From: Ulva prolifera
Taxonomy: Eukaryota; Chlorophyta; Ulvophyceae; Ulvales; Ulvaceae
Direction: 5' to 3'
NCBI GenBank assembly: GCA_023078555.1
Contig: CM041196.1
Location: forward strand, 8,319,985 to 8,383,984
DNA length: 64,000 nt
In this document: piece by piece, positions 34,101 to 45,541 of the stretch
How positions within the stretch are numbered: the first letter of the stretch is position 1
How the letters are laid out: every line of letters begins with the position of its first letter
Notes under the pieces: generated by a model
Seen by the model: the letters and a program-made list of their open reading frames with translations, nothing else
The model's database searches: none
Told to the model about the DNA's origin: nothing
Program-made: the position numbers and the translations under genes

Positions 34101-35129
34101 CATGCCAGCGCAGGCGCTCAGCTGAGACCGCAGCCACTGCGCCGAGCGGCGAGGCAGCGTCTGCAGCAACAGGGGACGCGTCGGGGGGCAGAGTGGCCAC
34201 AGGGTGACGGGGTGCGTCGTGTGCAGTGGGAAGTACCCGCCGCTGCCGGAGCGGCTGTCGCCGGCGGTGCGCGATCTGCTGGGCCGCATGCTCGTCGTGG
34301 ACGTCGAGCGGCGCATCCTGCTGGAGGAGATCGTGTCCCATGAGTGGTACCTCGCCAGCGTCGACGGCAACGGCGACCGCAACTTCCGCGTATGTTCCCC
34401 CCCTACCTCTCCCGCCACGCCTGCTGCTGCCAAGAGCACCTCGGCTAGTATGCGGTGCCTCTACACGCACAGAGCACTGTGGGCTGGTGCGAACGGTGTG
34501 GTGATGGTGCTGTCATGCGGTACCACTGCGCGCACAGAACGCTGTGGGCTGGTGCAAACAGGCTGGTGATGAGGCATCATACGGGCGTGCAGGTCCGCAT
34601 GCGGCCGACTCTCGAGGAGACGGACCGGCAGAGTGAAGACGGGCCCGCCGGCAGCACCCCGGCAGCCGCCGGGCAGGCCGGCAGCGCTGCCCCGCCGTCG
34701 GCGCAGCGGCAGCTGTCCCTCCACTCCAGCGTGCAGGTGCGGCTGGACCTGGACATGGAGGACCTGGAAGACGTGTTCGCAAGCACGACCCTGCAGCAGC
34801 AGCAGCAGGGGCGTGGTGCGGAGGATCCCCCTGCTGCGAGTGCAGCCAGCAAGGGAGCTCGCTGCCGCCTCCCCGCGGCGGACACGCCGCGCGGCGTCGG
34901 CCGCACGCGCTTCACTGAAGCGGCGGATGGTGGGGATGGGAATGCGGCGGACGAGGAGGGCCAGCGGCTGCCGGCGCTAAAGAAGCGGTCGGCGTCGTTC
35001 AGCGGCGGAAAGGCGGCTCTGGGCCCGGGTGTCGGTGCCCGTGACATGGCGCGTGCCAAGTCTGCCGCAGGCACAGCGCGGAGGCGCTCGTCCACGCTGG
35101 GGTTCCCGTCAATTGGCGCGCAGCGTTGA
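31163..35129 (+). CDS. PAS/LOV-like sensor serine/threonine protein kinase
   Basis: Exons: 31163-31286, 31358 to about 31533, a poorly defined exon ending near 31748, then 31801-32076, 32503-32767, 32917-33026, 33295-33411, 33651-34027, 34227-34389 and 34593-35129. A first PAS-like segment spans exons 1-2 (VLGLVDPRSND, CILGVSSKLCRQSGLSAASV). The second PAS domain aligns with LOV domains: GYTADELLGQSLFSLRGPG, then WRLLLYRASGEPFQAGVHA. The LOV GxNCRFLQ motif reads GQSLFSLR, so the flavin-binding cysteine is replaced. A complete kinase domain of SNF1/CAMK style follows: GAGAFGTVHIG, VAVKVVD, HRDLKPENIL, IADFGLAS, CGTPAFSAPELF and PADVWSMAVVLYECLVG. The 170-residue tail is serine- and glutamine-rich. 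Two introns appear to use GC donors (after AVMQ, and before GKYPPLP). Substrate unknown. Confidence 0.87.
34469..34571 (+). repeat. Duplicated ~40-bp segment in the last kinase intron
   Basis: A segment containing GCACAGAGCACTGTGGGCTG and then GTGCGAACGGTGTGGTGATG recurs about 60 bases later as GCACAGAACGCTGTGGGCTG, then GTGCAAACAGGCTGGTGATG. It lies wholly inside the intron between 34389 and 34593. Confidence 0.75.
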
Positions 35130-36345
35130 CGCACCGGCACGACCGGTGCGATGCGCGGGGGCGCATGCGGTGCATGTTTCAGTGGCGAGCTCAGCAGCGG
35201 CTCACAGGATGGGCTTTTGTGATACGCGAGAGCACCCGGAATGTGATGAGCAGCACGTCGCCAGACTCAGAGAAGATCTCCGCTCTCAATGTGCAATTTT
35301 GCAGGGCATCCTACAGCATCCGCATCTGTGTGTCGGCCAGTGGGCGCAGCGGTAGCAGGCTTGTGCACCTGCAGCACACCCTGCCAGCCCAGCTCAAGGC
35401 ATGCAGCAGCTGATGCAGTGAGCATCATCCAGCTGCGTTTTATGTGTATGTGCCAGTGCTGTTCGCTGACCACTCACGCAGAAGCGGCCCACGGGAGGAA
35501 CGGGAGGTGCCCCTTGGCTCGGCCTGAGGCTGACTCGCTCGGGGTTTGGTTTGGAGACTTGGTCCATGTTTCGAGTGTCGAGGGATGGAGCCGCGCCTGA
35601 GCGTTTGGCGGCTGCGAGGCAGCACGCACATGCGAGAGCAAAGTCTGTCCTAAATGACTGACCCCAAAAGGCTGCAACACGGGACACATGGATGCACCGT
35701 GCTGGTGGAATGCGCACGCATCTGATCTGCCTTTGCAAAGCCGATCTTGCAAACCAGTAGGTGTTCACGAGGGATGGCAGCTCCTATGAACGAAGCGTGG
35801 GAACTACACTTTATACGACCTGGGCATGTAAGCATGTGTACATACCCAGAAAGACAACTTACCAGCATCAAGATCTGCGTTCGGCCGGCAACATGGAGCG
35901 GTGACTTGCACAAGCCGATTGCCAGGCGATGGCAATCTGCTGTGCGTTTTACACCGATGGTCATCGAAAACGCATTGGACTTTGAAGATATTTGTGATGT
36001 CTTTGGACAAACGTGCCGCGTGGCCTGCATTCCATACCACACTGCCAATAGGAGGATGCTGCAGACGATGTACAGCGCATGATGCCATTCAATGCAGCCA
36101 CATTGCGAGCTCCCAGTACTTACAGATCGACGATCTTGTAGGGTGTCTTGAACACACCCGGCCTGAAGCCACCGCACATGATCACATAATGTACTCAACG
36201 GTGAGCAGCTTCAAGCTGCCAGACAGCTTCAAGCTGCCCAGTCAATATGGCGCTGTACGTCGGGAACCGCCTGCATAATTCCGGCTCAGGGCAACCTGTT
36301 CTGACCAACTGATCACACCCATGAGACGTGTGATACCGGCTGCCT
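35130..36345. other. Intergenic between PAS kinase and phosphatase (convergent)
   Basis: About 1.2 kb receiving the 3' ends of both neighbours. A 15-base direct repeat CAGCTTCAAGCTGCC occurs twice at about 36206-36240. No exon is supported. Confidence 0.5.
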
Positions 36346-37653
36346 TCAGACAGCTTTAGCTGGAATGGTGCCAGGGCTGCTGTCAGCAGAGTGGCTGCTG
36401 GCATCAGGCCCTGCCAGGATGGCCTTCACGACCTGCTGCTGCTCGTCTGTCACTCCACAGGAGTGCAGGTACTTCGGGACGTCTCCGTAGTTCAGCTTGA
36501 TGTGGTTGATGGCCTCCTCCATGTACTGCCGCTCGATTGACAGGATCGGCGTCGTGGTCATGTGAGCCTGGAGGGGCAGATCTTTTCTCTCGTTCCAGGA
36601 AGTCATCGTGCGCTCGCTGAACATGTACTCCTTGATGATGGTCTCATAGTCCACACCACAGAGTCGTAGAACCAGCATCACCGAGAGGCCTGTCCGGTCT
36701 TTGCTGCACTGGCCACTGTTTGTCAACGCGGGCACAGCCCCCAAAAGCAGGTGTCAGAACTGCTGCATCACACCAATCTCGGCACGCTTTGCAGAGCCAG
36801 AATGGAGAGGGGAAAAAGGTGCATGGCAAGTTTGGCGTTGCAGTTCCAGATGGTCACAGCGTCAATATGATACACGGTCGTGTTGAGATGCTGAGGCAGG
36901 CTTGGGTGCATACCCATGGGTGCAGTTCACCAACAGTGGATAATTGGCTTCGTTGCTGAGGACCGAAAAGATCTTGGCAACCTTACGCTTGCTGTGTTCC
37001 AGGAACAGAACGTACAGAAGCCCATAGCCGAAAGCGTCCTTGTCCGCAACAGCCTTTGAGACGACTGGCTCTGCACTGCGAAGAGTGAGAGCTCTGCCGA
37101 TCGCCTGGAACTGTACGTGCCGTGGCACATTACCGAACACCTTGGCCTTGAATGCCATAGTGCACATGTCCACGTGGTATACCTGCACAGGATGACTGAC
37201 ACTCACCACCAGCCGCGTGTGCCTCACCTTTGGATCTCACATGGCCCCACAATGTGAGAGTCTACATCATCAGAAAGTTGAGGGTCGGTGGGTGCGCGCC
37301 TTGGTGCAGATGCCCTCCTCCTCGGAACTGAACTGAGCCTGACAGTTGGGGCATGAGGGCACATTTCGTGATGAAGTGGCTTGCAAGGTGGCGCTCCGCG
37401 CGCGTGCCCACATCCAATCTGGTCTAGTCATCTCTTTCATTACGCGGGACTGCTTCTTGCACTCTCGGCTTGCGCTTCGCAAGTCGAGAACGGAAACGAT
37501 GCCGTGCCGCTTGCGGACCTCCAGGCTGTGCATGAAGGACGACCGGAACATCATGCCAGGCTTGAGAAGGGACGTAACGTCCGCGATGTCACGTATATTC
37601 TGACGCACGGATGTCTCGCGATGGCCTTCATCGGGCGGTGTGTCCACCTCCAT
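36346..37653 (-). CDS. Tyrosine phosphatase (Tyr_phosphatase3/DSP type)
   Basis: Three exons, 37300-37653, 36914-37182 and 36346-36703, in phase, for about 326 residues. Exon 1 has the family start NIRDIADVTSLLKPGMMFRS and SVLDLRSASRE. The catalytic P-loop is rebuilt across intron 2: VNCTHG|KDRTGL, which gives C-x5-R with Cys and Arg correctly spaced. Before it comes YVLFLEHSKRKVAKIFSVLS; after it comes VMLVLRLCGVDYETIIKEY, then TTPILSIERQYMEEAINHI. The exon 1 end contains CPNCQAQF, an unusual insert that may bind metal or mean that the donor is misplaced. The donor I used is GCGCGC. The start is the ATG of MEVDTPPDEG. The substrate (protein or lipid phosphate) cannot be told from sequence. 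Confidence 0.82.
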
Positions 37654-39294
37654 CTGATCGACGATGGCGTAAACACGCGGCTCCTGCAGGAACGCTGCCT
37701 TATACCAACACTGACGTGCACCTCTTGTCAACAGACAGCGCAGCGATCTTCCGTCAAAGTTGCGGTGTCTACGTGCTCATGCTCAGTGATGCTTGCGGAC
37801 AAAAAGTGCTACAATAGATGACATGACAAGAACAACGCAATCGCACGGACTCCAACACGTGCGGGCACATATGTATCCAACAGCAAAATGTCATGTAAAG
37901 TACTCTCATCATAGCTAAGGTGTGAGAGGAACGGGGAAACGCACCGCAGAATCCTGTCACCAGCACTTGTATAGGCAGAACGCACGCTTACACGTGGCGC
38001 TATAGCGGATCCCGGCGCAGCGTACGGTACGTAACAGTAAGCAGACGAAGTAGTTCAAGTATCGATGGGTGCAAGGTCGAACAGCTCTCGCGTCGACAGT
38101 GTTTGCAAAATTCTGGCGGGCTGGCTTTATGTCAGGATAGTTGGCCTTTTTTGTCCGATGTCACCGCGATTGCGCACAGCGATTGGAGACCCTGCAAGAC
38201 ATTGATGCGGGATTTGCCATGCCACTACGGCGCACAGTATCTCATCTGTCTGAATTTTGTTCAGCCGATTCGTCAGTCTTCACAACGCGCCCCGTCAGAG
38301 AATTTTCTGCGCACCGAAGCCACGACCGGCCATTCGCCGCCGCCAATCACAAGTGGCTCACACAGACCTGACCGCAACTACGTAACAAGGAAAACCTCTC
38401 GACCGCAGCTGCGTATGCGGTCGTCTGAGTCACACCTCCCGCAAGCAACATGAGTCATGTTACATGATGTATCCCCAGACATACCCCCAGCATTATCTAT
38501 TTTGGTGCTTGCCCAGCATAATCAATGCCCGTCACCCACCTTCACCTCAGCCTGCGACGCAGAGACACATCCCTTGCTACAAAACAGAAAGCACTCAAGC
38601 TGCCCCTCTTGTTTCCATGGGGCGTGCCTGGTTGGTGATGCCAACTTTGGAAACCTGCCTCTGTGACCATCTGCAGTCCCCCTGGCGCTGCCTTGAAGAC
38701 ATCCCCACAGTGTATCTGTGGCTATGCCATCATGCACACACAGAGACACACAATGACCACTGGGTTTCGCGGATGGGGACGCCCCCGTGTGTGTTGTCCC
38801 GGCGCCCGGGGCTGGCCTGATCGGGGCATTGGGGGCGGGGGTCCTGGGGGCCCCCGGCGGCTTCCGTGTGGGGCCGGCGCCGGCCGGGCCGCTGCATGGG
38901 GCTGCCGCGGCCGCGCGGGCGGCGGGGTCGTGTAGCGTGTTGGCGTGTGGGTTTGTGGGAGCTTGGGTATGTGTTTGGGTTTCGGTCTGGGCCGCGTGCG
39001 GCTGCGTGGGTGCGTGGGTCGGGTTTCGGTGTGTGGTTCGTGTGGTAGTGTGTGGGAGCGTGGGGGTGTGTGGGTGCTTGTTGTGCCTTGGCGTTGGCTG
39101 TTGCTCTCCTGCTGCGTGCGCATTGCGTTGTTCGTGCTCTCCCTTTTGGTCCTGGCGGTGCTACCGGCCCCTCTGGCTTTTTCCTTTGTAAACACACAGT
39201 GACCACGCCGCCAACCAGATGTATGCTCCGTGTCCGCACGGCTAGCCCTGCCCCGCAGGGCGCACGCCACACGGACAAGGCAGCTTCGATCTGG

Positions 39295-39385
39295 CTCAGG
39301 GCTCAGTCCAGCGTCCTCGAGGACGCTGGACTGAGCCCTGAGGACGGCTGGCGAGTGGCGAGATCTCGCCACTTGCCCGCCGTCC
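39295..39385. repeat. Two adjacent long palindromes (48 bp perfect, 44 bp near-perfect)
   Basis: 39295-39342 is a perfect 48-base palindrome, with left arm CTCAGGGCTCAG then TCCAGCGTCCTC. It shares its last base with a second palindrome at 39342-39385 (left arm GGACGGCTGGCGAGTGGCGA then GA, centre AGATCT), which has two mismatches in 22 pairs. Together they could form a cruciform or a double hairpin transcript. Confidence 0.93.
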
Positions 39386-39720
39386 GGCCTGAGTGGTACG
39401 CCGCCCCTCTCCACCACCTGACGCCGCATCCACCCATGTTCAGGGTTCTGCCAGTGGCCGCCATGCATGCGAATCTGACACGATTGCGGCACCACGATTC
39501 TCGATATCGGCGCACCCGGCACGTGGCGCGCTTGGGCGAGCCGCGGCGCGCGGTGCCGCCGGCCTGGGGTAGGCTGCGGCGGTGAAGAGGCGGGAAGGGC
39601 CTTGGCGCGTATGGAGGGAGGGGGGGTTTGAGGGGCTGCGGCCGAGTGCGGCGCGCTGGCGGCGGGCGGAGGCCGGGGCGGGGGGGAAGTGAAATGCAAA
39701 CTTAACTGTGGAGTAGCGGA

Positions 39721-39801
39721 CCAGTGATGTGGCCGCTACACCACTGGATCCTTGCACGCCGGATTAGCAGGGGGCCGGTGGTATAGCGGCCATATCACTG
39801 G
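39721..39801. repeat. Imperfect inverted repeat with 24-bp arms
   Basis: The left arm CCAGTGATGTGGCCGCTACA then CCAC (39721-39744) and the right arm at 39778-39801 match in 22 of 24 positions as reverse complements, separated by 33 bases. It could be a foldback element remnant related to the neighbouring palindromes. Confidence 0.88.
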
Positions 39802-40783
39802 ATCGCCATAGGGGGCGAGGTGCTGCGGAGCATCTGGGGCAGTTGACTCCGGATGAATCGAGCGCATCCGTGCAGCGCCGCGGCGATACCTGGGCTGTAG
39901 GAGATGTGATGTCAGGACATGGTGTGTGTTACAAAGGACATGGTGTGTGTGGCGACCACTGTGGTCGTGGATGGGAGTGTGGGGGTGGAGGTGTACGTGC
40001 ACGTGGCTGCGTGTGTAAGGGGGGCAAGCTTGCTAGGCGGTGCGCTGTCAAGTATGTTGTGATCACCTCGAGGCACTGGCAGAGAGGCTGGCATGATGTG
40101 ACCCCCCTGTTCCACGTTCATGATCAGGGAGAGGTGCTGATTGCGCCATGTGTTGGGTTGCGCCATGTCTTCGTGCGAAGCCTGCGGTGCTACCTGCCTC
40201 TCGGACTGAGTCCTCGACGTGCGTTTTAACACCACGGACCTGCCAGCTAACCGCTTCGACTGCTTCGAAGCCCTGACGGCGCTTGGTGCATGGCACTCGC
40301 TCACCGCATGCCAACGAGATGTGGACCTTTCAGCTCTGCTGATCTTCTTTCCCGATGCCGGCGGCGAGCAGCTGCAGCAAACTGCTGCGATGGACTTGTC
40401 GTGCGCGGGTCGAACCAGCTGTACGATGCTGAATCGCATGACTGGCATCCTGCTTGCACAACACACAGCATCCAGGAACAATGACTCATCCTGCCCTGCG
40501 CACGATTTTAAAATGCCAAAGGTTCATGCAGCTACTGCTAGGCGATCCGCGTCTTGTACGTCGGTGCGGAGATTCTGCCACGCCTCTGCATGCATGCTCC
40601 GAAAAGGTTGTGTGCTGGCACGGCCGACTGTGACAGCGAGCGCCGTGTGCCAGACTTGTATGCTCTGCTGTGTAGTCGCGGGTGTAAGCATTGATTGCCA
40701 AGGACCTGTTTTATAGCCTGCGCATACGAGCTACCAGACCCGGATCACCGTGTGTCTAACGATTCAGCCCTCTAGCGTCAAAC

Positions 40784-42108
40784 ATGATGACCTTCACTTG
40801 CAGGCCAAAGCTGTCCAGCTCCCGGAAGTCGACTGTCCCTCACGCATGGCAGCAGCTGACAACGCTGTCGGAGCTGAAAGACGCCAAGTTCAGCCGGGTA
40901 GTGGTGCCTGTCGAAGGTGCTGGCAAGATCCTGGTACAGGAGCTCGACGGTGCGGCCCGCCTGCAGCTGCCACCGGATCTATGTCAATACTGTTGACCTT
41001 CACGTCAACGTGGTGAAGCTGACTGTCAACGAGCTGCCTGAGCGGTCTGGATATCATGCGAATCCCTGCGATCTGGCAGATTCTTGCAAAACAATGGAGC
41101 AGTCTGTGGCACTATCCGCCTCGGCCCCTGGTAGTCTTACCCTCCAGATCGTGGATGTTCCACAGTGAGCTGACATGACAGCAATGCGATAGATACAATG
41201 CGCTTCTGCCGGATTGTGCATCAGCGATGGCGGATCTGTCATTTGCAACATCGACTCCTGTGGAGTAGCAGACACAGGCAGACGCGCCTTTGCACATGCC
41301 ACCAGCAACCTCTATTAACTCTGCAGCTTCTGTTAGCAGTGAAGAGGTGCGTTCGTCTTCAGCCTGGCGCAGAGAGTACGAGCAGTAGCCTCGGAGGCAG
41401 GGCAGTGCTTGACCTGCTCATATGGCGCCGCGCGCCCCGACAGTTGCAGTCCAGTCGTCCACGAACGCCGCTGGCATGAGTTGATCACGGCGATAGGCAT
41501 GTTTTAGCGTTGTCCTGATCAAGCATCCTCACGCTCAACCGCAGCGGTGTAGTGTAGCATTGCTGTGCACAGCTACTGCTGCAGCCGGCCTCGCTGCTGC
41601 CACGGCCATCAAACTGGACCTTTGGTGCAGCTCAAGAGTCTCTCGCCACTGCTGTGCAGGCTTATACACTCAGGAGGCGTAGGTGTATGCAGGGGAGGTG
41701 TACGCTGTCAGCAACAAGTGCACTCACCTCGGGCTGCCTCTGCAAGGCAAGATCGTCGGTAAGGAGGTCACCAACGGCTGCATCGTGTGCCCTTTCCACA
41801 ACAACGCCTTCGACGTCAAGACCGGAGAGGTCCAGGGCGAATGGGCGCCAGGTGTGCCCCGATACAGATGCCACGCTGATGCTAACACTGACCAGGGCCC
41901 AGACATCGACCATGTCTCTGTTTAATACTTTGAGTCTATTGCACGCTGCAATGATGGCTCGCCCTGTTGCGTCTAGCGTTACGTCTCACCTGAGCGTGCC
42001 TGTGCAGGCTTCCCTGACCTGCCCTTTGTTGGCAAGGTCAAGGACACGGCACCCCTGCCAACCTTTGAGACTCGTGTTGAGGGTGACGTAGTGGAGGTCA
42101 ACGTCTAG
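40784..42108 (+). CDS. Small Rieske-type [2Fe-2S] protein
   Basis: Three exons, 40784-40949, 41693-41851 and 42008-42108, join in phase for about 141 residues. The Rieske ferredoxin fold is clear: LSELKDAKFSRVVVPVEG and ILVQELDG|EVYAVSNKC, cluster box 1 CTHLGLPL (C-x-H), and box 2 CIVCPFHNNAFDVKTGE (C-x2-C-P-x-H). The C-terminus has GFPDLPFVGKVKDTAPLP and VEGDVVEVNV. No membrane segment or oxygenase domain follows, so this is a stand-alone electron carrier or regulatory iron-sulfur protein. The ATG at 40784 leaves about 20 basic and serine-rich residues, short for a plastid transit peptide; an upstream exon is possible because a TTGCAG acceptor lies just inside the start. Donors are GTGCGG and GTGTGC. 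Confidence 0.88.
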
Positions 42109-43556
42109 GTTCTCCGCAACCATGCCTGGTAGCCTTCCGGCCGCAGCTCGAGTGCTGCTGGAATTTAGCATGGGTGCCTCAGCGGGGAGCGCAGCCAGCA
42201 TGCCTTGTGAGGGTGCCGGACTGATCTGCTCGTCTGTCTGCACCCAAGAAACTAAGACGTGCGAAGTATACGTTGGGGAGTAACAGATCTAGGCCCGAAA
42301 GTCCATGTCGGTAGAACCGTGCCTGAGGGGCACCTCCACGCTGGCCAGCTGCCGCCGGGCTAACCTGCTGTCCTAATCCGCAATGGCAACAGCATGTTTG
42401 ACTCCGCAGCCACCTGAAGTCTCTTGTAGGATGATTTGTAATGTGTGTGCTGCTTTGGTGTGCATGGGAGGTTCACAGGACGGCCTGTGCGGGCTGCAGC
42501 GGGGCGCTGCACTTGAGACACTTGAGAGTGATCGCGAGAGCTGAGCAGAAGAACTCGAATCAGCACAAGTCAGAAGTCCTTCATGTCTGCGAGCACGGAC
42601 GCGTTTGAGTGCACACAAACCTGGCGCCGCTGATCTGTTCATGTGCAGGATCACTGCGCCTGGTGCAAGGTGTGCATGAGTGGCTGAGGATTCCTTGCCT
42701 ATTCAGTTGCAACGCCTAGGTGTACTTCACATACACACTAGCAGCAGTCGCACGACATTTTCAGCGCTGTGCATGTCAGTGGCTTGGCACCAACACATGT
42801 GATGCAACAGGTCTGTGTGGGGGCAGATGGGCTCGTCTATTCACGAGCCACAGGTATGTGGGGAAAAACATGTTGGAGCATACATATGCATGTGTACTGT
42901 ACAAAATTAAGTGCACTGTCTTGCGCATCTGCGATTGGTCCATGTCATAGGTGCTCGATGGCATTACAAGCCATCAGGCCTGGGGCAATGCCTCAACGTC
43001 CTTTTGAAAAACTCAGGCCAGCTGTTTAACTCAGAAAGCTTCTCACAAAGATCTAGTACGGTCTCTGGGCTTGGAGTGGTGCGTGAGACCTGGGCAGAGA
43101 CAGTGCGTTGGCAAAGTCCGGAATGCAGCCCACGGGGATGCGTAAGCCCCCCTGATACTTGGACACTATCACGCTGTGACAGCGAATGCCCCCTTGTAGC
43201 TTCTCCTGTGCCCATACGTGGCTATGCAGCTCGATATCAGTACTGCCGTTCTGGTTGCAGCTGAGTCAATCTTTGGCGAACGCAGTGGGTGACGCGTCGT
43301 ACGACACTGCACCTGCAGGCACAGACCTCACACGACCACGCACACGCAAACAGAGCCAGCCGACTGCAGCTTCCTGCAGATGGGATGTCACTGTTAATCG
43401 TCTGCGTTGGGGATCCCTGCATCGTTTGAGCCACGGGGTTGTTGTATCATTGCTAGCGCACGCTGTCAACCGTCGTACTCAGTCTGCTGAGAATGCACAC
43501 TGCAATTTAATGAGTGTACTCTACGGTGAGAGGCAGCGCGATTATCGCTTGAGATA
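42109..43556. other. Intergenic between the Rieske gene and the apyrase
   Basis: About 1.45 kb between two genes in the same direction, so it should contain the apyrase promoter. No supported exon, RNA gene or repeat is seen. Confidence 0.5.
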
Positions 43557-45541
43557 ATGTTTGGCAAGCTCCGATCAGGCAGCATGGCGAAGCGTCAGGA
43601 GAGCATTGTAGACCGCCTATTCCGCTTCCGAGCACTCACAATCATCGTTTCTGCGCCATTACTGCTGATTGTGCTGTATTTCCTCCTGTTCCCGAGGTAT
43701 GCGCTGAGGAGCTTTGCTGTGACCGCGCGGTCAGCGCCACCCAGGTGGCAACACACGGCGTCTGTGCAGGCCGAGCGAGTTCGGATCGCTGCGGTCAACA
43801 GGAAACCAGTATGCCGTCGTCTTTGATGCCGGCTCCACTGGCAGCCGTGTGCACGTTTTCAAATTTGCGGCGACCGAGGAGGGGCTGGTCCTGAAGAGCG
43901 ACGTGTTCGAGCAGCTCAAGCCAGGTCTCGGCGACAGCGGCTGGGCAACCGAGCCAGCCCGAGCTGCGGCAAGCCTGGGGCCTCTGCTGAAGAAAGCCAT
44001 CGCCGCTGTGCCAGCCAAGCACCGGGCTACCACTCCCATCGAGCTTCGTGCCACGGCTGGCCTCAGGCTCCTGCCAGGCGGAGCAGCTGACCAGATTCTG
44101 GACGAGGTGGGCAAGGTGCTAGCAGAATCACCGTTCATGGTGATTCCAGAAGGCGTGTCCATAATGGATGGCGTGGATGAGGGCGCCTACGCCTGGCTCA
44201 CGCTCAACTACCTGCTCGGAAACACAGGCAAGCCCATGGAGCAGCTCGTGGGTGCCATTGACCTCGGGGGCGGCTCCATCCAGCAGGCATTCGCGGTGCC
44301 TGAGAAGGTCGCCTCTGGTGCACCACCAGGCGCGTCTTTCCACCGCCCAGGCCCTTGCTCCAGCCCGACACGTCGCCAGCCAGTGGCAGTCCGCCCCCAT
44401 TGCACGCACCACAGGCCACTAAACCCACCACAGCGCGTGCAGCCCGGCCTGCGTCCCAGCGGGGGGACATCTGCCTGCAGCACCATGTAGCTTCGACCCC
44501 TCATTCGGTCCCAGACCTCGAAGCTGTGACCGCCCCAGTGGCTGTGAATGAGCAGGGAGCACCTGAGCGTCATGCATACACGCACCCCAACGCAGGCCCG
44601 CGTGTGCGCAGGCTACATCCGGCGGATGTCCGGCGGCGGCAAGGCGTACAGCGTGTACGTGTACAGCTACCTCGGCTACGGCCTCATGCAGGGCCGCGGC
44701 GAGGTGCTCTCGACGTCGGGCAGCGGCGCCTGCATCAACGAGGGCACCACCGGCACCTTCACGAGCCCGTACGGCGGGGAGGAGTACCCGCTGCAGAGTG
44801 ACCCGGGCGGCGCCGACGCGGAGCGCTGCGCGGCCGCGGTGCGCTCCGCGCTGCAGCTGCGCAAGGACTGCGGCGCGAAGGTGGAGCTCTGCACGTTTGC
44901 GGGCGCCTGGGGCGGCGTCGCGTCGCACACCGGCCGCAAGTTCTACGTCTCCTCGTACTTCTTCGACCGGTGCGCCGCTCGGTGCATGAGATGTCCAGCC
45001 ACACCATGCCCGGCCGCATCCCGGCGGTTCGGCTGCGACGTGTCGACACAATTCAGCGGGATGCACTGCTCAGGCACTGTGGATTATTGAGCAAATGAGC
45101 GGCTCAAACGTCCGCGCAAAAGCTGTGCACGACTGGCTGCACAAACGAGGCATGTACTCACACAGCGCAGCACAGCATGGCCCCAGCACGGCCGGCGTTC
45201 AGCTTCCCACGCCATGCTGTGGCCGCAGGGCGATCGGCGCCGGCATCATCACGGACGCGGACGCGAAGGAGGCCGAGGTGACGCCGCAGACGTTTGCGGA
45301 CGCCGCGGAGCGCGCGTGCGCGCTCGACGCGGCCGCCGCGGCCACGACGTACGCCGCCGCCGGCGACGACGCGCCGTACCTCTGCCTGGACCTCTCGTTC
45401 CAGGCGTCGCTGCTGGTGGACGGCCTGAAGGTGCCGGCGGAGGAGCCGGTGACGCTCGTGCGGCAGGTGCGGTACCACGGCGCGTACTACGAGGCCGCGT
45501 GGCCGCTCGGCGCCGCGATCAACACCCTCAGCTCCCTCTGA
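43557..45541 (+). CDS. Apyrase, GDA1/CD39 nucleoside di-/triphosphatase
   Basis: Hydrolyses nucleoside di- or triphosphates; Golgi members remove UDP/GDP made by glycosyltransferases. Four exons (43557-43696, 43770-44317, 44612-44969, 45229-45541) join in phase for about 452 residues. The N-terminus is that of a type II membrane protein: basic MFGKLRSGSMAKRQES, then the signal anchor LTIIVSAPLLLIVLYFLLF. The apyrase conserved regions follow in order: ACR1 VVFDAGSTGSRVHVF, ACR2 ELRATAGLRLL, ACR3 GVDEGAYAWLTLNYLLG, ACR4 AIDLGGGSIQQAF and ACR5-like APYLCLDLSFQASLL. YSVYVYSYLGYGLMQGR also matches the family. No second C-terminal membrane span is seen, which fits the Golgi GDPase/UDPase form better than ecto-CD39. 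The start is the first ATG of the frame. Confidence 0.93.

Larger units (their letters stand above)
37654..40783. other. Gene-poor, repeat-bearing region
   Basis: About 3.1 kb with no recognised gene. From about 38940 to 39110 the plus strand is GT/GGT-rich low complexity. The block 39290-39810 holds three inverted repeats, listed separately. At about 39912-39960 the word GGACATGGTGTGTGTTACAAA is repeated once in tandem. Long open frames on the minus strand here are proline/histidine/threonine-rich products of low complexity and not convincing genes. Confidence 0.45.

Noticed and set aside
36700-36720. A phosphatase loop read straight through as QCSKDRTGL
   Set aside because: That has too few residues between Cys and Arg. 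Splicing from CATGG to CAAAGAC restores the correct CTHGKDR loop in phase.
38722-39699. A 325-codon minus-strand frame rich in His, Pro, Thr and Arg
   Set aside because: It reads through GT-rich low complexity and both palindromes, and no domain or splice signal supports it.
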